A stretch of DNA of 64,000 nucleotides. Origin: Azolla caroliniana (lineage: Eukaryota > Polypodiophyta). The stretch is taken from positions 7,192,001 to 7,256,000 of the forward strand of contig JBHGNT010000014.1 in assembly GCA_043228905.1 (NCBI GenBank). The letters run 5' to 3'. A model generated the notes under the pieces. It was not told the origin of the DNA, made no database searches, and saw only the letters and a program-made list of their open reading frames with translations. The position numbers were made by a program, and so were the translations under genes. Shown piece after piece: positions 22,212 through 32,411 of the stretch (its first letter is position 1; every line of letters starts with the position of its first letter).

Positions 22212-23147
22212 CATTGTCATTATGTCTCTACTATCGACGGCCAATTGAAATTGATCATAGCCCAAGTAGAGATCACCAATGGAATAGATCGATCTTCCCG
22301 TGAAGGCTTCAGCAAATTCATCCACACTTGGACCAATTCCGGCATTTAGGATCGTCACCTTGTTGATGGGTTGGAGATCTTGAATAAAGCGTAAGGACCT
22401 GTTCTTCTTCAGCACCGTAAACAACCTATTGGAGTAGGGAGCATTGGACGACTCAAGTATTCCCATCCTAACCTTTTCCTTTAGAAGCTCAATCAACTTC
22501 GGAATGTGAGCTCTTGGAACCGGTATCGGCTTGAGGTTCCAAGGTACATGCGGCACCGTAAAAATCACCATCGGCTCTATCATCTTCGGGTCAGCACATC
22601 TGATCTCTTGTGGAGAGAAGGCAAAGGCTTTCCCATGTCTCTCAAGCATTCCGCGGAACATTCTCTCCTCTTCAGGGAGAAGGAAATATTCCCTTCCAAC
22701 TTGTAGCTTTCCTTTCGTCTCTTTGGTGAAGACATGACCTATTGCCTTTGGATCCCTTAAGCTTGTATCATTAGCAACTTCCTTCATCTTCTGCCAGCTA
22801 TCTTCCGGTAGCGGAACCGCAACTGGCTTGATCTTCTTATCCACTGTTTTATATTTTGTGTTGACTTCAGCTTCCTCCATCAAGATGCCTCGATGATATT
22901 CATTGATGATAGCGTACATGTTGACGGAGTTAACCGAAATCACATGTTGATCATGAGGGTAGCTCAAGTCCACGACTTCCTCGATTTCACCAATGGTGTC
23001 GTTAAATGAGGCTTCCTCTAGAATATGAGACATGAATTCTTCTTCTTCGATTATGCTTTCTTCTTTTACCATCTTCTCGAAGTCTTGTATCCGACGCTTG
23101 TCCTTCTTGTTGAGTAGTGTTAGTTTACATGCGCCACTAGGTGTCAC
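22212..23147 (-). pseudogene. G5 pol: RT N-terminal half
   Basis: The readable frame has an acidic N-terminal linker, then VNTKYKTVDKKIKPVAVPLP, GREYFLLPEEERMFRGML, HVPWNLKPIPVPRAHIPKLI and KEKVRMGILESSNAPYSNR. It continues with LRFIQDLQPINKVTI and DLYLGYDQFQLAVDSRDIMTM, ending at the gap. These are the RT fingers and start of the palm; the catalytic FLDD seen in G6 and G8 would lie beyond. The frame is open over about 310 codons, so this part is well preserved. Confidence 0.85.
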
Positions 23148-23344
23148 ACATGTTGCTTCTCCTTGCGATCCACTTATTTTGCTTCCTTGTGGGGACTTAT
23201 GATTGCTCGGACTATTTGTGCCCCACGGTTCAATAGTCCGCTCTAAAAATCCGAGGATTCGCCTCCAAGACTACCTCGGTTCCTTTTGTGATTAGGCCGC
23301 ACCGTAAGGAATTGAACAGATCGTTGATTATCAAGGCTCTTGAC

Positions 23345-23971
23345 TCACACAAAGGCCGCTCCATTATCAAACACCTTAGTCTCCATCCAGGACGATGTGA
23401 TATATGGTTGTCCTAGGATGACGGGATGCGAAGCCAATTCTTGCACGAAGAAGTGTTGATCCATCTTAACATCTCCGATCGTGACTTTAACATTGGGGCA
23501 AGCTTCGTACAGGTCTTCCGTGGCCTTCGTTGCCGCTCGTATCTTCCATCCGTGGTTTGTGTTGATCAGCCATCTTCCTTTCTTGTAGAATTCAGTCGAC
23601 ATGAGGTTGATCTCCAAACCATGGTCAATCAAGGCTACCACGATCTCTTTCTTCTCTCTGATCTTCACCGGCGTCTCCATTCTCGCTCTTGCCCAATGAG
23701 GCCGAGAGTAATGGTTGTCCGCCATCACTTCTTCTTCCTCCTCCTCTTCCGATCTTGCCATGGTTATGGCACTTGTTTTCACCTCCTCTTCATCCGATTG
23801 TTGTCGCTTCCGCTTAATCAAGTCCACGATAGTATCGTGGAACTCCTTCTTAGTGATCCTAAGTAGCTCTCTCAAAGTAAGGTCGACATGACTATCTAAA
23901 ACCTTCTCCTCAAGGACCTTCCGCAAGTCGGTTGTTTGTTCTATGTCCGACCTTAGCTTGTAAGTCGGCAC
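23345..23971 (-). pseudogene. G5 protease region
   Basis: A 208-codon open frame: DIEQTTDLRKVLEEKVLDSH, LRELLRITKKEFHDTIVDL, an acidic loop, HYSRPHWARARMETPVKI, then the protease core VVALIDHGLEINLMS. The flap and C-terminal part follow (GWKIRAATKATEDLYEACPN ... HPVILGQPYI). The catalytic motif is D-H-G rather than D-S/T-G, as in both sister copies. It lies between gag and RT and would cleave the polyprotein if active. Confidence 0.8.
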
Positions 23972-24057
23972 CGCTCATTCTTTTCCTTTCTTCACAGATT
24001 CATTGACTTCCATCCGAGAAGGTTGGCTCGATCCACCAAGATTCATGCTTGTTTCTC

Positions 24058-25463
24058 CTATCTCTTTTCATGGCGCAGGTTGGGTGTGTCCTTCTTTCCT
24101 TGCATTCCTTGTATTGTGACGCTTTGATGTGCCATCTTCTTCACCGGTTCTTTTCCTCTTCTCTTCAACAAGAGCTTCATAGTTGTCACACACAACCTCC
24201 GCAAAGCTTGTGTTATCGTTGACTGGATCCGACCATCCGGTAAGTTGTCGCACATTCCGATCAGCATGTTTTAGATCCTCCAAATCTATTTTTCCTTTCT
24301 TTTCGCACTCGAATACCGTTGGTCAAAACCTAGCTCCCGGCTTGATCGTCTTTAGATTCTCTCTTCCGACTCGTATTCCCGCTGATGCGGCATAGTGCAT
24401 GGCTTCCACATGCCTTGCATCTTCCTCTTCCACAATCTTTTTCAGCCTGCCTCTTCTGAAGTTCACTCGTAGTGGCTTTTGGGTCCGCTCGAGTGGATCA
24501 TGTTGTCTTCCAAATAGACGACATTCTTGTCGAATCGCGTCTTGCAAGTCAGTGCACTCCCTTCGCGAGTGCTCGAAGTTGTCGCACCACACACATCTAT
24601 ACGCTTCTTTTCCCTTCGGTCCGCATCGACCTAAGTTGGCCAAAGATACCGCTTCAAACTTCTTGGAGAGCTCTTCGATTATAGAATCCTCCATCGCTTT
24701 CTTGTCGAAATTGTTGATCAGCTTGTTAGACTCGATCGTCACAAGTGCCTTCCTCCTCCACGATTGTGGATTCTCCATATCAGTTTTCCTCTTGCCATTG
24801 TCGACTCTTATCAAGACGGCTACAAGCCTTCTTCACCGCCGCCCAGTCCGCTAGCAAGCCATTTGGTTGTGTTTCATCCTCCAAAAAGTTACCCAATTCA
24901 CGCCGATCTTTCACATCCACTGCCTTCAAGAATAGTAGGACTTTATCTCCATCGAGAACTCGTTGATCAACACTCAGAAGTCAGTTATACTTCTGGTCAA
25001 ATTCGGCATATACTACAGACGCACACATTTTCTTCCCTTTCTTCTCGAACCAAGACATTAGCGTATGTCAAGTCATCTGTGATGTGTCTTCAAGCATGTA
25101 TTCAGTGAGAAGTGCCTTTTCGAATTCCGCCCAGCTTGCATGCTCGTTTTGGATCTCCATGACGTGCTCACAGATCCCTAGTTCCACCAAACATTTTAAG
25201 CTCGAAATTTGTTTGAGATCATTGACATCCCTTTGTTGCATCTCATTCCGATAGGTAGCAAGAAAATACGTGATGTTCTTGCCACCAAATCGTCTAACTA
25301 TCTTGATCGTACAATCAACAACTTTGTCGATTAAAGCTTCTCGATCTCTCACCTTCAGCATGTATTCCACTACGAACACCATGCCTTTCGTTAATTCCTC
25401 TCCTTGAGTTCCGCTTGTAGAAGCCATCGTTGCACTTAATATCCTCCCTACCTCCTCTTTCAC
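24058..25463 (-). pseudogene. G5 gag, several breaks
   Basis: The N-terminal capsid part is at 25068-25463 (VVEYMLKVRDREALIDKVVD ... FGGKNITYFLATYRNEMQQR). The middle is near 24830-25060 with a stop. The C-terminal part holds the knuckle CVWCDNFEHSRREC near 24600. A downstream segment (QLTGWSDPVNDNTSFAEVV) aligns with the G8 segment near 42590. The N-terminal 131-codon frame starts near 25463, next to the primer site. Frame changes and stops separate the pieces. Confidence 0.8.
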
Positions 25464-25476
25464 GTCACGTTCACCA
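25461..25476 (-). other. G5 primer binding site
   Basis: Minus-strand TGGTGAACGTGACGTG, eight bases after the LTR. It differs by one or two bases from the G8 and G9 site TGGTGAACCCGACGTG, which appears to match the 3' end of plant tRNA-Trp. Confidence 0.6.
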
Positions 25477-25939
25477 CTTAATTATGTCGTGAAAATCCAT
25501 CACTATGTGCGGATCGCGAGGCGGAACCGCCGGGGTTCTGGACTAGAAGGATTTGGTGCAACACGTACAACACAAACAAAATTCACATATAAGACGAGTA
25601 GATGAGAGAAAACATTCATTTATTGCATAAGAAAATAGATTCTTTTATAATTCAAGAATCTTGTTACAACGGGTTGGAGATGAAAATAAGAGATAATTTT
25701 TTTAAAGAAAGGAGCCAACAACCATATAAGGAGTGGTCCAATATGAATATGAGAGATTATTCTTGAAAGGAAGGAACCAACCACCATGTAAGGAGTAGTC
25801 TGATATCAATATGAGAGAGATTTCTTCCCCCAAGGACTGAGAGAGAGAAGAAGAAAAAAGAAGAAAGAAAAAAGAAAAAACTAGAGGGGAAAAAATGGGA
25901 CATATATTGAGTTCTTTTCTTGATCCCCCTTCCCAATGT

Positions 25940-26085
25940 TACTTTGCATGTCCACTTTTAGTTGCATGCTTCCATTTTTAATTGCATGCCTTTTACTTTT
26001 AGTTGCATGCTTCCATTTTTAGTTGCATGCCTTTTACTTTTAGTTACATGCTTTCATTTTTAGTTTCATGCGACCGTCCGTATAA
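25940..26085. repeat. Tandem TTTAGTTGCATGC repeat
   Basis: About seven copies of a roughly 22-bp unit (variants of CTTTTAGTTGCATGCTTCCA). GCATGC is a palindrome in each unit. Confidence 0.8.
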
Positions 26086-26139
26086 TTCGGCCAAATGACC
26101 TAATCATCCATAAAGTTTAGCCCGTGCGCAATCCGTACG

Positions 26140-26385
26140 TGCGTTGCAACCAAACCGTAGACGCGTCCGCGCGCAAAAAGTCCCGACCGCGTAGTGTACG
26201 CATCCACGCACACGTGTGTCCGTCTGAAACGTGCAAGCGGCCATGCACGTGTACACTCGAAACTTGCACATGCGCGTACATCCGAAACTTGCCCACGCGC
26301 GTACGTCCGAAAATGTCCACGCAGTTGTGCACACACGCATACACCCAAAGCATCCACATGGTCGTGCACATGCGCGTTGTCGTGC
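26140..26385. repeat. CpG-rich alternating purine-pyrimidine array
   Basis: Repeated units of about 25 bp (GCGCGTACATCCGAAACTTG and variants, near 26255-26325) lie in a stretch of GTGCACACACGC-type alternation. It is sharply different in base composition from the AT-rich DNA on both sides. Confidence 0.7.
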
Positions 26386-26404
26386 CTTTCGGCGCCGGAT
26401 CGTT

Positions 26405-26940
26405 TGTGTGAGTCAGGTGGGAACCGATGGGGTTTTGGACTACGAGAAAGAAGAATATGAGATAATGTTAGTTAGGAAGGGATAGTAAGAAGAAGATATG
26501 AAACTCGTGAATCCCACGAGTATAATGTATTAATGGGCAATTAGATTGTAAGAGAGAATTAGATGGTAAAATCGTGAATCCCACGAATATTTTGTATTAA
26601 TCAATCCTTCTAAAGAAAATCAACAACCCCTATACATCTTTCTCTCTTCCTTATATAGTGTTGGAAGAGTCTAAGTTTATCACATGCAAGCATCTTGCTT
26701 TTCCTAACTTTAGTTTTCATGCACACTACATGTGCATGATTAGCTTTCTATCCCATCTTTTCTTTTAACTTGAGTGTGTATGCATGAATAACTTTTTGTA
26801 CCATGCATATCTAGAATATTTACATGGGATAAAGTTTAGTATAACTTTAAAATTCATAATACGCTAGTATAATGATAAGGCTTAACATTATTAACATGGA
26901 GGTGCAAGGTTCGAATCTTGCCCTATGCATGTAATATATA
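26405..26940 (-). repeat. G6 3' LTR (edges approximate)
   Basis: It lies downstream of the G6 integrase. The sense strand has a tRNA-like module in antisense near its start, ACTATATAAGG near 26650, and near its end the CCAAAACCCCATCGGTTCCCACC block that resembles the G5 LTR end. Two CGTG-AATCC-CACG hairpins lie at 26503-26521 and 26572-26585. Confidence 0.5.
26863..26925 (+). other. tRNA-like module inside LTR
   Basis: GCTAGTATAATGATAAGGC (A-box-like) is followed by GCAAGGTTCGAATCTTGC, which forms a 5-bp T-arm-like stem closed on a GTTCGAAT loop. It is antisense to the putative G6 LTR. Confidence 0.6.
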
Positions 26941-27033
26941 TATTTTTATACTTTCTTCTATTTACAAATATGTCTCTTCATCTGGTGAGAGACTCTCACC
27001 GACCTTCTTCATCCGACTCTTTCCGGTTCTACT

Positions 27034-27753
27034 TCATCTGGTGCTTGCTAGTTTTCTTTGTCCGGTTATTACCGCGAGTAGTTCTTCCCGGCTCATGTCT
27101 TCCTTCCATGGTAGCATTCTCCATGTCGCGATTGCGGTTTCCGTCGGCATTACAAGTGCTTGTCCGGTCATAAGTTCTGCCGGCATGTAACCGGTTACGG
27201 AGCTATGCGTCGTCCGATCCGCCCATAGTGCATATGGGAGCATCTGCGGCCAATCCTTCACCCTTCCGTCGCATGCTTTGGCAAGTGCTTTGACGATCAG
27301 ACTATGTCCTCGTTCGATTTTACCGTTGGCCTCCGGATTGTATGCCATTGTTAGTGTTAACCGAACTCCATGTTTGGTGAAGAATTCCATAGCTTTATCA
27401 GAGTCGAGTTCTCCCCGATCTGCAATCACTTGTCCTACGCACCCGTACCCGCAAAACACCTCCTCCAAAAGAAATTGGCATACCGTAGAACACGTTTTCC
27501 TTCGTAGCGCCCGACCTTCAACTTGGTTTGTGAGATCTTCCCGAGCTAACACCAAGTACTTCTTTTGTCTGATCCCGGTTGGCATGGCTACAATATCAAC
27601 CATCCACTTGAAGTTGATTGTCGGTGAGAATGTCGGATGTAACTCATCTCGATGTCGAACTCCGGAGTAGATTTGACACTTCTCGCAGCTTTCCGTGAAC
27701 TCCGCTATATCTTTGTACATGTTCTTCCACCAATATTTTTGTTTGATTTTCAC
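27034..27753 (-). pseudogene. G6 integrase core
   Basis: Open over 239 codons: the zinc site end SCEKCQIYSGVRHRDELHPT, then the core with Asp in KWMVDIVAMPTGI, Asp in QVIADRGELD and Glu in NPEANGKIERGH. YALWADRTTHSSVTGYMP follows. The zinc-site His residues lie upstream in sequence with stops. The C-terminal domain present in G8 (GDWVLVYD...) is missing. It would insert cDNA in the nucleus; this copy is incomplete. Confidence 0.88.
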
Positions 27754-28722
27754 AAAAGTTGCCCATGTTCCTTGATGTACAGCCCAATCGGATTCGTGAA
27801 ATTTGGACAGTATCCGGTTTCATTACTCTTTCATCCCGACTACCCGAAGTGGTATGCCATCCGGTCTTTTCGGCTCCCTCCATATTAATCCATTTTTCAA
27901 GAAGAACTTTCGGACTTGCCGCTTCTTACTTCGGATCTTGGCTCTCTTCTCTTTATTGTCTGATGATTCCTCGATTTCTTGTAGCACTTTCCCGATCAAC
28001 AAGCTTTCTCCCTCGTATTCTTCTTCCCGGAATTCTCGGATTATGTTCACGCGGCATATGTGCTCTGAAGCAAAGTAGTCTTCGGAAACTTCTTCATTAT
28101 CGGATTCGGTTATGTCATCTCTGAACCACGCCCTTGATAGCATATCCGCTACCGCATTGTCTTTTCCGAAGATGTGTTGTACCTCCGGATTAAGTGACTT
28201 AACATATGCAATCCACCTTAGGATAGCCACATCCGGTATCGTGCAACATCGCATCATCCCGAGTATCGGAAGACAATCCGTTTCGATCACTACTTCGTTT
28301 CCGATCAAATAATCTCGATCTGATTTGATTGCCAACACGACTCCCCATAATTCTCTTTTGACTTGTGCATATCCGTGTTGCCTTTCGTTGAGAACCTTTG
28401 CTCCGAATCGGATCGGATATCGTGAACCATCCGAGTCGGCTTGATTGATGACCCATCCGATTCATGTTGGACTTGTGTCAACCATTACTATAACCAGTCC
28501 GTCATAGTTCGGCTTCTTTAGTGCTTTTGCCCTCCGTAGTGATTTCTTGAGCTTCTTCACGGCTTTGGTATGCTCCGGTTTCCATTCAAACTTCTTACCC
28601 TTCAGCAACAAGTGATAGAGTTGGTCCACAATATGTGCATAGTGCGGAATCCATATGTGGTAGAATGCACATGCTCCAAGAAACCTTCGGACTTCGGATT
28701 GTGACTCGCATACTTCTTTCAT
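27754..28722 (-). pseudogene. G6 RNase H and connection region
   Basis: FLGACAFYHIWIPHYAHIVD and a VMVDTSPT motif (28462-28722) begin the RNase H. It continues, after a stop, with KSDRDYLIGNEVVIETDCLP, RWIAYVKSLNPEVQHIFGKD and NAVADMLSRAWF. The product would degrade template RNA during cDNA synthesis. Stops near 28462 and 27823 interrupt it. Confidence 0.85.
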
Positions 28723-28735
28723 AGCTTGAATCGCA

Positions 28736-30016
28736 TCAATCTTGGTTGGTGATGGTCTTCGGCCATAAGGCCCTACATAGATGTCCGACTACCAATATTT
28801 CTTCTTGTCCGAATGTCGATTTCTCTCCGGAAAGTGTTAGGTGCACATCTTCTAACTTTCGAAGCACTTTCTCGCAATCACGAATATGGTCGACTACAAA
28901 CTTTCGGCATCCCCGATCATCCATAGTTTCATCTTTTTCTTCTACCGCGCATCCTTTCATCGAAATGTCATCTAGGAACGGCATCGTTATCTCCGGAATG
29001 CAGTCTCGAAGCACCTTGTTCATTGCATTCATCATATATGCGACCGAGTTCGTCGCGCCTTGTGGTAGCATACACATCCGGACTAATCCTATCGGTGTCC
29101 GCATGGTAGTGATGTCTCCGCTCTCCACGGCTAGTTGGAACTGGTCATACCCCGAGTATAGGTCTCCGATGGAGTATATCGCACGACCGGCAAATGCTTC
29201 TGCAAATTCGTCCACTATCGGACCAACTCCGGAGTTCCGGATCGTGACTTTGTTCACCGGTTGCAAGTCTTGGATAAATCGAAGTGACCCATTCTTCTTC
29301 GGAACCGTAAACCATCGATTTGAGTACGGAGCGTTTGATGGCTCTAGAATCCCCATCGCCACCTTCTCCTTGAGCAAGTCGATGATTTTGGGAATATGCG
29401 CCCGCGACACCGGAATCGGCTTCAGGTTCCACGGCACATGGTCAATCGTGAAGATCACCATCGGCTCCACTATCTTCGGATCAACGCACCCTATCTCCCT
29501 TGATGTGAATGCAAACGCTTTTCCATGTTGCTCCAACATCTCACGAAACCGTTCTTCTTCCTTTTGTAAGAGGAAACCACCTCCACCGATCCGAAGTTTC
29601 TTCCGGGTCTCATACGTGAAGGTATGTCTGATATCCACGGACTTCCGAAGTGTCGGATCTCCCGAGACTTCTTTCCTCTTTTGCTCGCTATCGGCGAGTA
29701 ATGGTCCCGCAGCCGGTTTCACTTTCTTCTCCACAGTCTTGTATTTCGTACTTACCATTGCTTCTTCTTTGCGGAGCGCATCCGACCCCATTTTTGCAAT
29801 GATCTCGTACATCTCCACCGATTCCACCGGGACTACCCAGTCTCCTTGGCTTTTATCCTCCACAAGATCTTCAAGCCGTTGTAGCGTGTTCCCATAGAAC
29901 ATTTCTTCGACTACCCCCACGATTTCTTCGTCTTCTTTTATTATTGATGCCGACCGCAACTTATCCTCTACTTTTCGGTATTCTTTCTTCTTTCCTCTGG
30001 TTACGGCCGTGTACAT
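28736..30016 (-). pseudogene. G6 reverse transcriptase
   Basis: A 426-codon open frame that resembles G5 and G8: VSTKYKTVEKKVKPAAGPLL, HVPWNLKPIPVSRAHIPKII, LRFIQDLQPVNKVTIRNSGV, DLYSGYDQFQLAVESGDITT, then the active site MPFLDDISMKG near 28975. The catalytic Asp pair is intact and the frame has no stop, so RT is the best preserved part of G6. It ends near 28736 just before the FLGACAFYH segment, with a frame change between them. Confidence 0.88.
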
Positions 30017-30126
30017 AGATGCCCCATCCGGACCGATTCGTACTTGTTTTGCCCCGAGAGTTTTCTTCCTGTGTGGGGTATCAGGGCTTCTCGGACTATC
30101 ACTTCCCCACTCCGCAAAAATCCGCT

Positions 30127-30476
30127 CTAAAAATCCATCCTTGTTTGGGACAAGAGCTCTCTCTTGTTCCTTTCATGATTTGTCGGCACAGTTAGGAATT
30201 GGACAGATTTCCCTCCGCTTTGGCTCCGAATTCGTGCGAAAGCCGCACCGCTATCGAGCACCTTTGTCTCCATCCGTGAAACCGTGATAAAGGGTTTCCC
30301 GAGGATCATGGAATGTGAGAGCTTGTCTTGTACGAAAAAATTTTGGTCGATCTCGACATCCCCAATCTTCACCGTCACATCCGGACAAACCGCAAATAGA
30401 TCTTACGTTGCTTTAATGGTTGCCCGGATCTTCCATCCATGGTTAGTGTTTATAGGTCACTTCCCCTTCCGGTAGA
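30127..30476 (-). pseudogene. G6 protease, C-terminal part
   Basis: Reads (G)KWPINTNHGWKIRATIKAT, then TVKIGDVEIDQNFFVQDKLS and HSMILGKPFITVSRMETK, matching the G8 protease C-terminal part. T1 separates it from the catalytic DHG portion, which resumes at 32412. Confidence 0.85.
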
Positions 30477-30901
30477 TGTCAAGATTCAAACTCTTGACGT
30501 AACCATGTTGTAATCGAGTGTTATGTGTTAACCACACATCTAGCATATAATCATGTATATACTTCCTCATTGTAGGTTTTAGCTAGCATCATGTGCATAA
30601 TTTCTCCCTTGTATTATTAACACTTGGCACATGCATGCGTACCTACTGCCTACATGCTCTATTGTATCACATGCGTGCAACAGGTACGCATGCCACTTAG
30701 TATAAATAGTTGAGTTCACCTTGAAGGAATTTAAGGTGAACAACGCCAGTCATGGACATATCAATCTAGTATTCCCATTTCGCCCATCCTCTCTCCTTGA
30801 TCTTCATCTCTATCTTTATGCTCTTGTTCCTCGCGTCATCGCTCTGTCATAGACTTATCGTCTGTGCTCTGTCTTAGTCCGCACTTGGTGTGTCTGTGAC
30901 A
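30477..30901 (+). repeat. T1 5' LTR
   Basis: 425 bp. It holds an antisense tRNA-like module at the start and TATAAATAG at 30701. A GTTCACCT...AGGTGAAC inverted repeat follows at 30714-30741, running into AACGCCAGTC. It ends TCTGTGACA. Confidence 0.92.
30483..30540 (-). other. tRNA-like module inside T1 LTR
   Basis: Minus strand: GTGTGGTTAACACATAACAC (A-box-like), then AAGAGTTTGAATCTTG (B-box-like; T-arm-like stem). The copy in the right LTR (31993-32050) has GTTCGAA in the loop, the canonical form. Confidence 0.6.
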
Positions 30902-31094
30902 GTTTGTTCACCTTCCAACTAGAAGCATCACCCGTCTCCGTCATCGCCCTTGCTTCTAGAGTTACCATCGTCACCGTACCATCATCAACATCGCTTCATT
31001 TCCTATCTTCCTCGCCATTTCTATCTCCTAGTTTCTTCTCATAATTTTCATTGGCTTTTAGTTCTCCTCATCATTGTCTCTATTTTTTAGTTTC

Positions 31095-31850
31095 TTTCCC
31101 GTTCGTGTTCGTGTTCTAGTTCTCGGTGAGGGCTGCACAAGGCCGCTCACTCCCGTTGGTGTTCGTGTTCCAGTTCCCAGTGAGGGCTGCATGATCGCTC
31201 ACGCACGTTCGTGTTCAAGTTCCCGGTGAGAGCCGCATGGTCGCTCACTCCCGTTCGTGTTCCAGTCTCCGGTGAGGACCGCACATGATCGCTCACTCCA
31301 GTTATTTTTCATGTTCCACATCCTAGTGAGGACCGACATGGTCGCTCATGCCCATTGCAACTCATGTTCCAGTTCTCGGTGAGGACCACACATGGTCGCT
31401 CACGCCCGTTGGTGTTCGTGTTCCAACTCTCGGCGAGGACCAACATGGTCTCTCATGCCTGTTGGTGTTCGTGTTCCAATCTCCGGTGAGGACCACACAT
31501 GGTCACTCACTCCAACTATTGTTTGTGTTCCAAATCTCGGTGAGGACCGACATGGTTCCTCATGCCCGTTGTTGTTCCTGTTCTAGTTCCCGGTGAGGGC
31601 CACACGGTCGCTCACTCGCTCGTGTTCCATTTCTCAGTGAGGACAACATGGTTGTTCGCGCCCGTTGGTGTTCGTGTTCCAACTCTCAGCGAGGACCATT
31701 CCAATTCCCGGCAAGGACCCCACATGGTTACTCATGCCCCTTGGTGTTCATGCTCCCCGTGAGGACTGCACATGGTTGCTCACACCCGTTGATATTTGTG
31801 TTCCAGTTCTAGGCGAGGACCACACATGGTCGCTCATGCCCGTTGGTGTT
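31095..31850 (+). repeat. T1 internal tandem repeats
   Basis: About 14 degenerate units of 45-55 bp, each with a core like GTGTTCCAGTTCCCGGTGAG followed by GACCRCACATGGTCGCTCAC. Frames through them are open by chance of the repeat and read as an 18-residue period; I do not call them genes. Confidence 0.85.
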
Positions 31851-31966
31851 AAATACCCCGTCTTGTGGAAGGGTTACTCCTTGTCTAGGGTTTACAAAAT
31901 ACTTTGGAGGTGATCTAAGATTTTCATCAACAATATCCCCTTAAGCCGACAAACGATTTGGGAAGG

Positions 31967-31986
31967 CATCGTTGGAGGGGGGATAA
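31967..31986 (+). other. T1 polypurine tract
   Basis: GGAGGGGGGATAA directly upstream of the right LTR, the expected plus-strand primer. Confidence 0.75.
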
Positions 31987-32411
31987 TGTCAAGATTCGAA
32001 CTCTTGACGTAACCATGTTGTAATCGAGTGTTATGTGTTAACCACACATCTAGCATATAATCATGTATATACTTCCTCATTGTAGGTTTTAGCTAGCATC
32101 ATGTGCATAATTTCTCCCTTGTATTATTAGCACTTGGCACATGCATGCGTACCTACTGCCTACATGCTCTATTGTATCACATGCGTGCAACAGGTACACA
32201 TGCCACTTAGTATAAATAGTTGAGTTCACCTTGAAGGAATTTAAGGTGAACAACGCCAGTCATGGACATATCAATCTAGTATTCCCATTTCGCCCATCCT
32301 CTCTCCTTGATCTTCATCTCTATCTTTATGCTCTTGTTCCTCGCGTCATCGCTCTGTCATAGCCTCATCATCTATGCTCTGTCTTAGTCCGCACTTGGTG
32401 TGTCCGTGACA
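31987..32411 (+). repeat. T1 3' LTR
   Basis: 425 bp, near-identical to 30477-30901, including the tRNA-like module and inverted repeat. Confidence 0.92.

Larger units (their letters stand above)
22212..26404 (-). mobile_element. G5: Ty3/gypsy, G8 family, cut by gap
   Basis: On the minus strand, from right to left: 5' LTR (25485-26404), primer site, gag, protease and the RT start, which runs into the gap. It shares the gag, DHG protease and VNTKYKTVDKK linker with G6 and G8. The coding region has stops and frame changes. The left end is lost at the gap. Confidence 0.85.
25485..26404 (-). repeat. G5 5' LTR (right edge uncertain)
   Basis: Its sense strand ends TTTTCACGACA at 25485. Just inside that end is the GAACCCCGGCGGTTCCGCCT block shared in form with G6, G8 and G9. 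The right part holds two tandem arrays (25940-26085 and 26245-26330). No clean TG start was found, so the outer edge is a guess. Confidence 0.55.
30477..32411 (+). mobile_element. T1: complete non-autonomous LTR element
   Basis: This 1935-bp element has two 425-bp LTRs that differ at only a few bases, bounded by TGTCAAG...GTGACA. A perfect 5-bp target duplication GTAGA flanks it (30472-30476 and 32412-32416). A purine tract (GGAGGGGGGATAA) sits directly before the right LTR. The internal 1085 bp has no gag or pol, only degenerate tandem repeats. It interrupts the G6 protease. Strand is assigned from the purine tract. It must use enzymes of another element, probably a G2/G4-type one given the shared LTR plan. 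Confidence 0.92.

Noticed and set aside
22017-23147. A 376-codon minus-strand frame crossing the N gap
   Set aside because: It joins G5 RT to the reverse strand of a duplicated G4 segment through 100 N. Only the part right of the gap is real.
26104-26485. Overlapping frames on both strands in the G5 LTR
   Set aside because: They follow the CpG-rich tandem array and are not protein-like.
28746-29897. A 383-codon plus-strand frame opposite the G6 RT
   Set aside because: It mirrors a proven RT frame on the other strand and resembles no family.
31095-31850. CRISPR-like repeat-spacer look in T1
   Set aside because: The units are degenerate along their whole length, spacers are not unique, and the DNA is plant nuclear. 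It is a tandem repeat.
31348-31913. Open frames of 60-80 codons across the T1 repeats
   Set aside because: They arise from the repeat composition, in several frames at once, with no start context or family.
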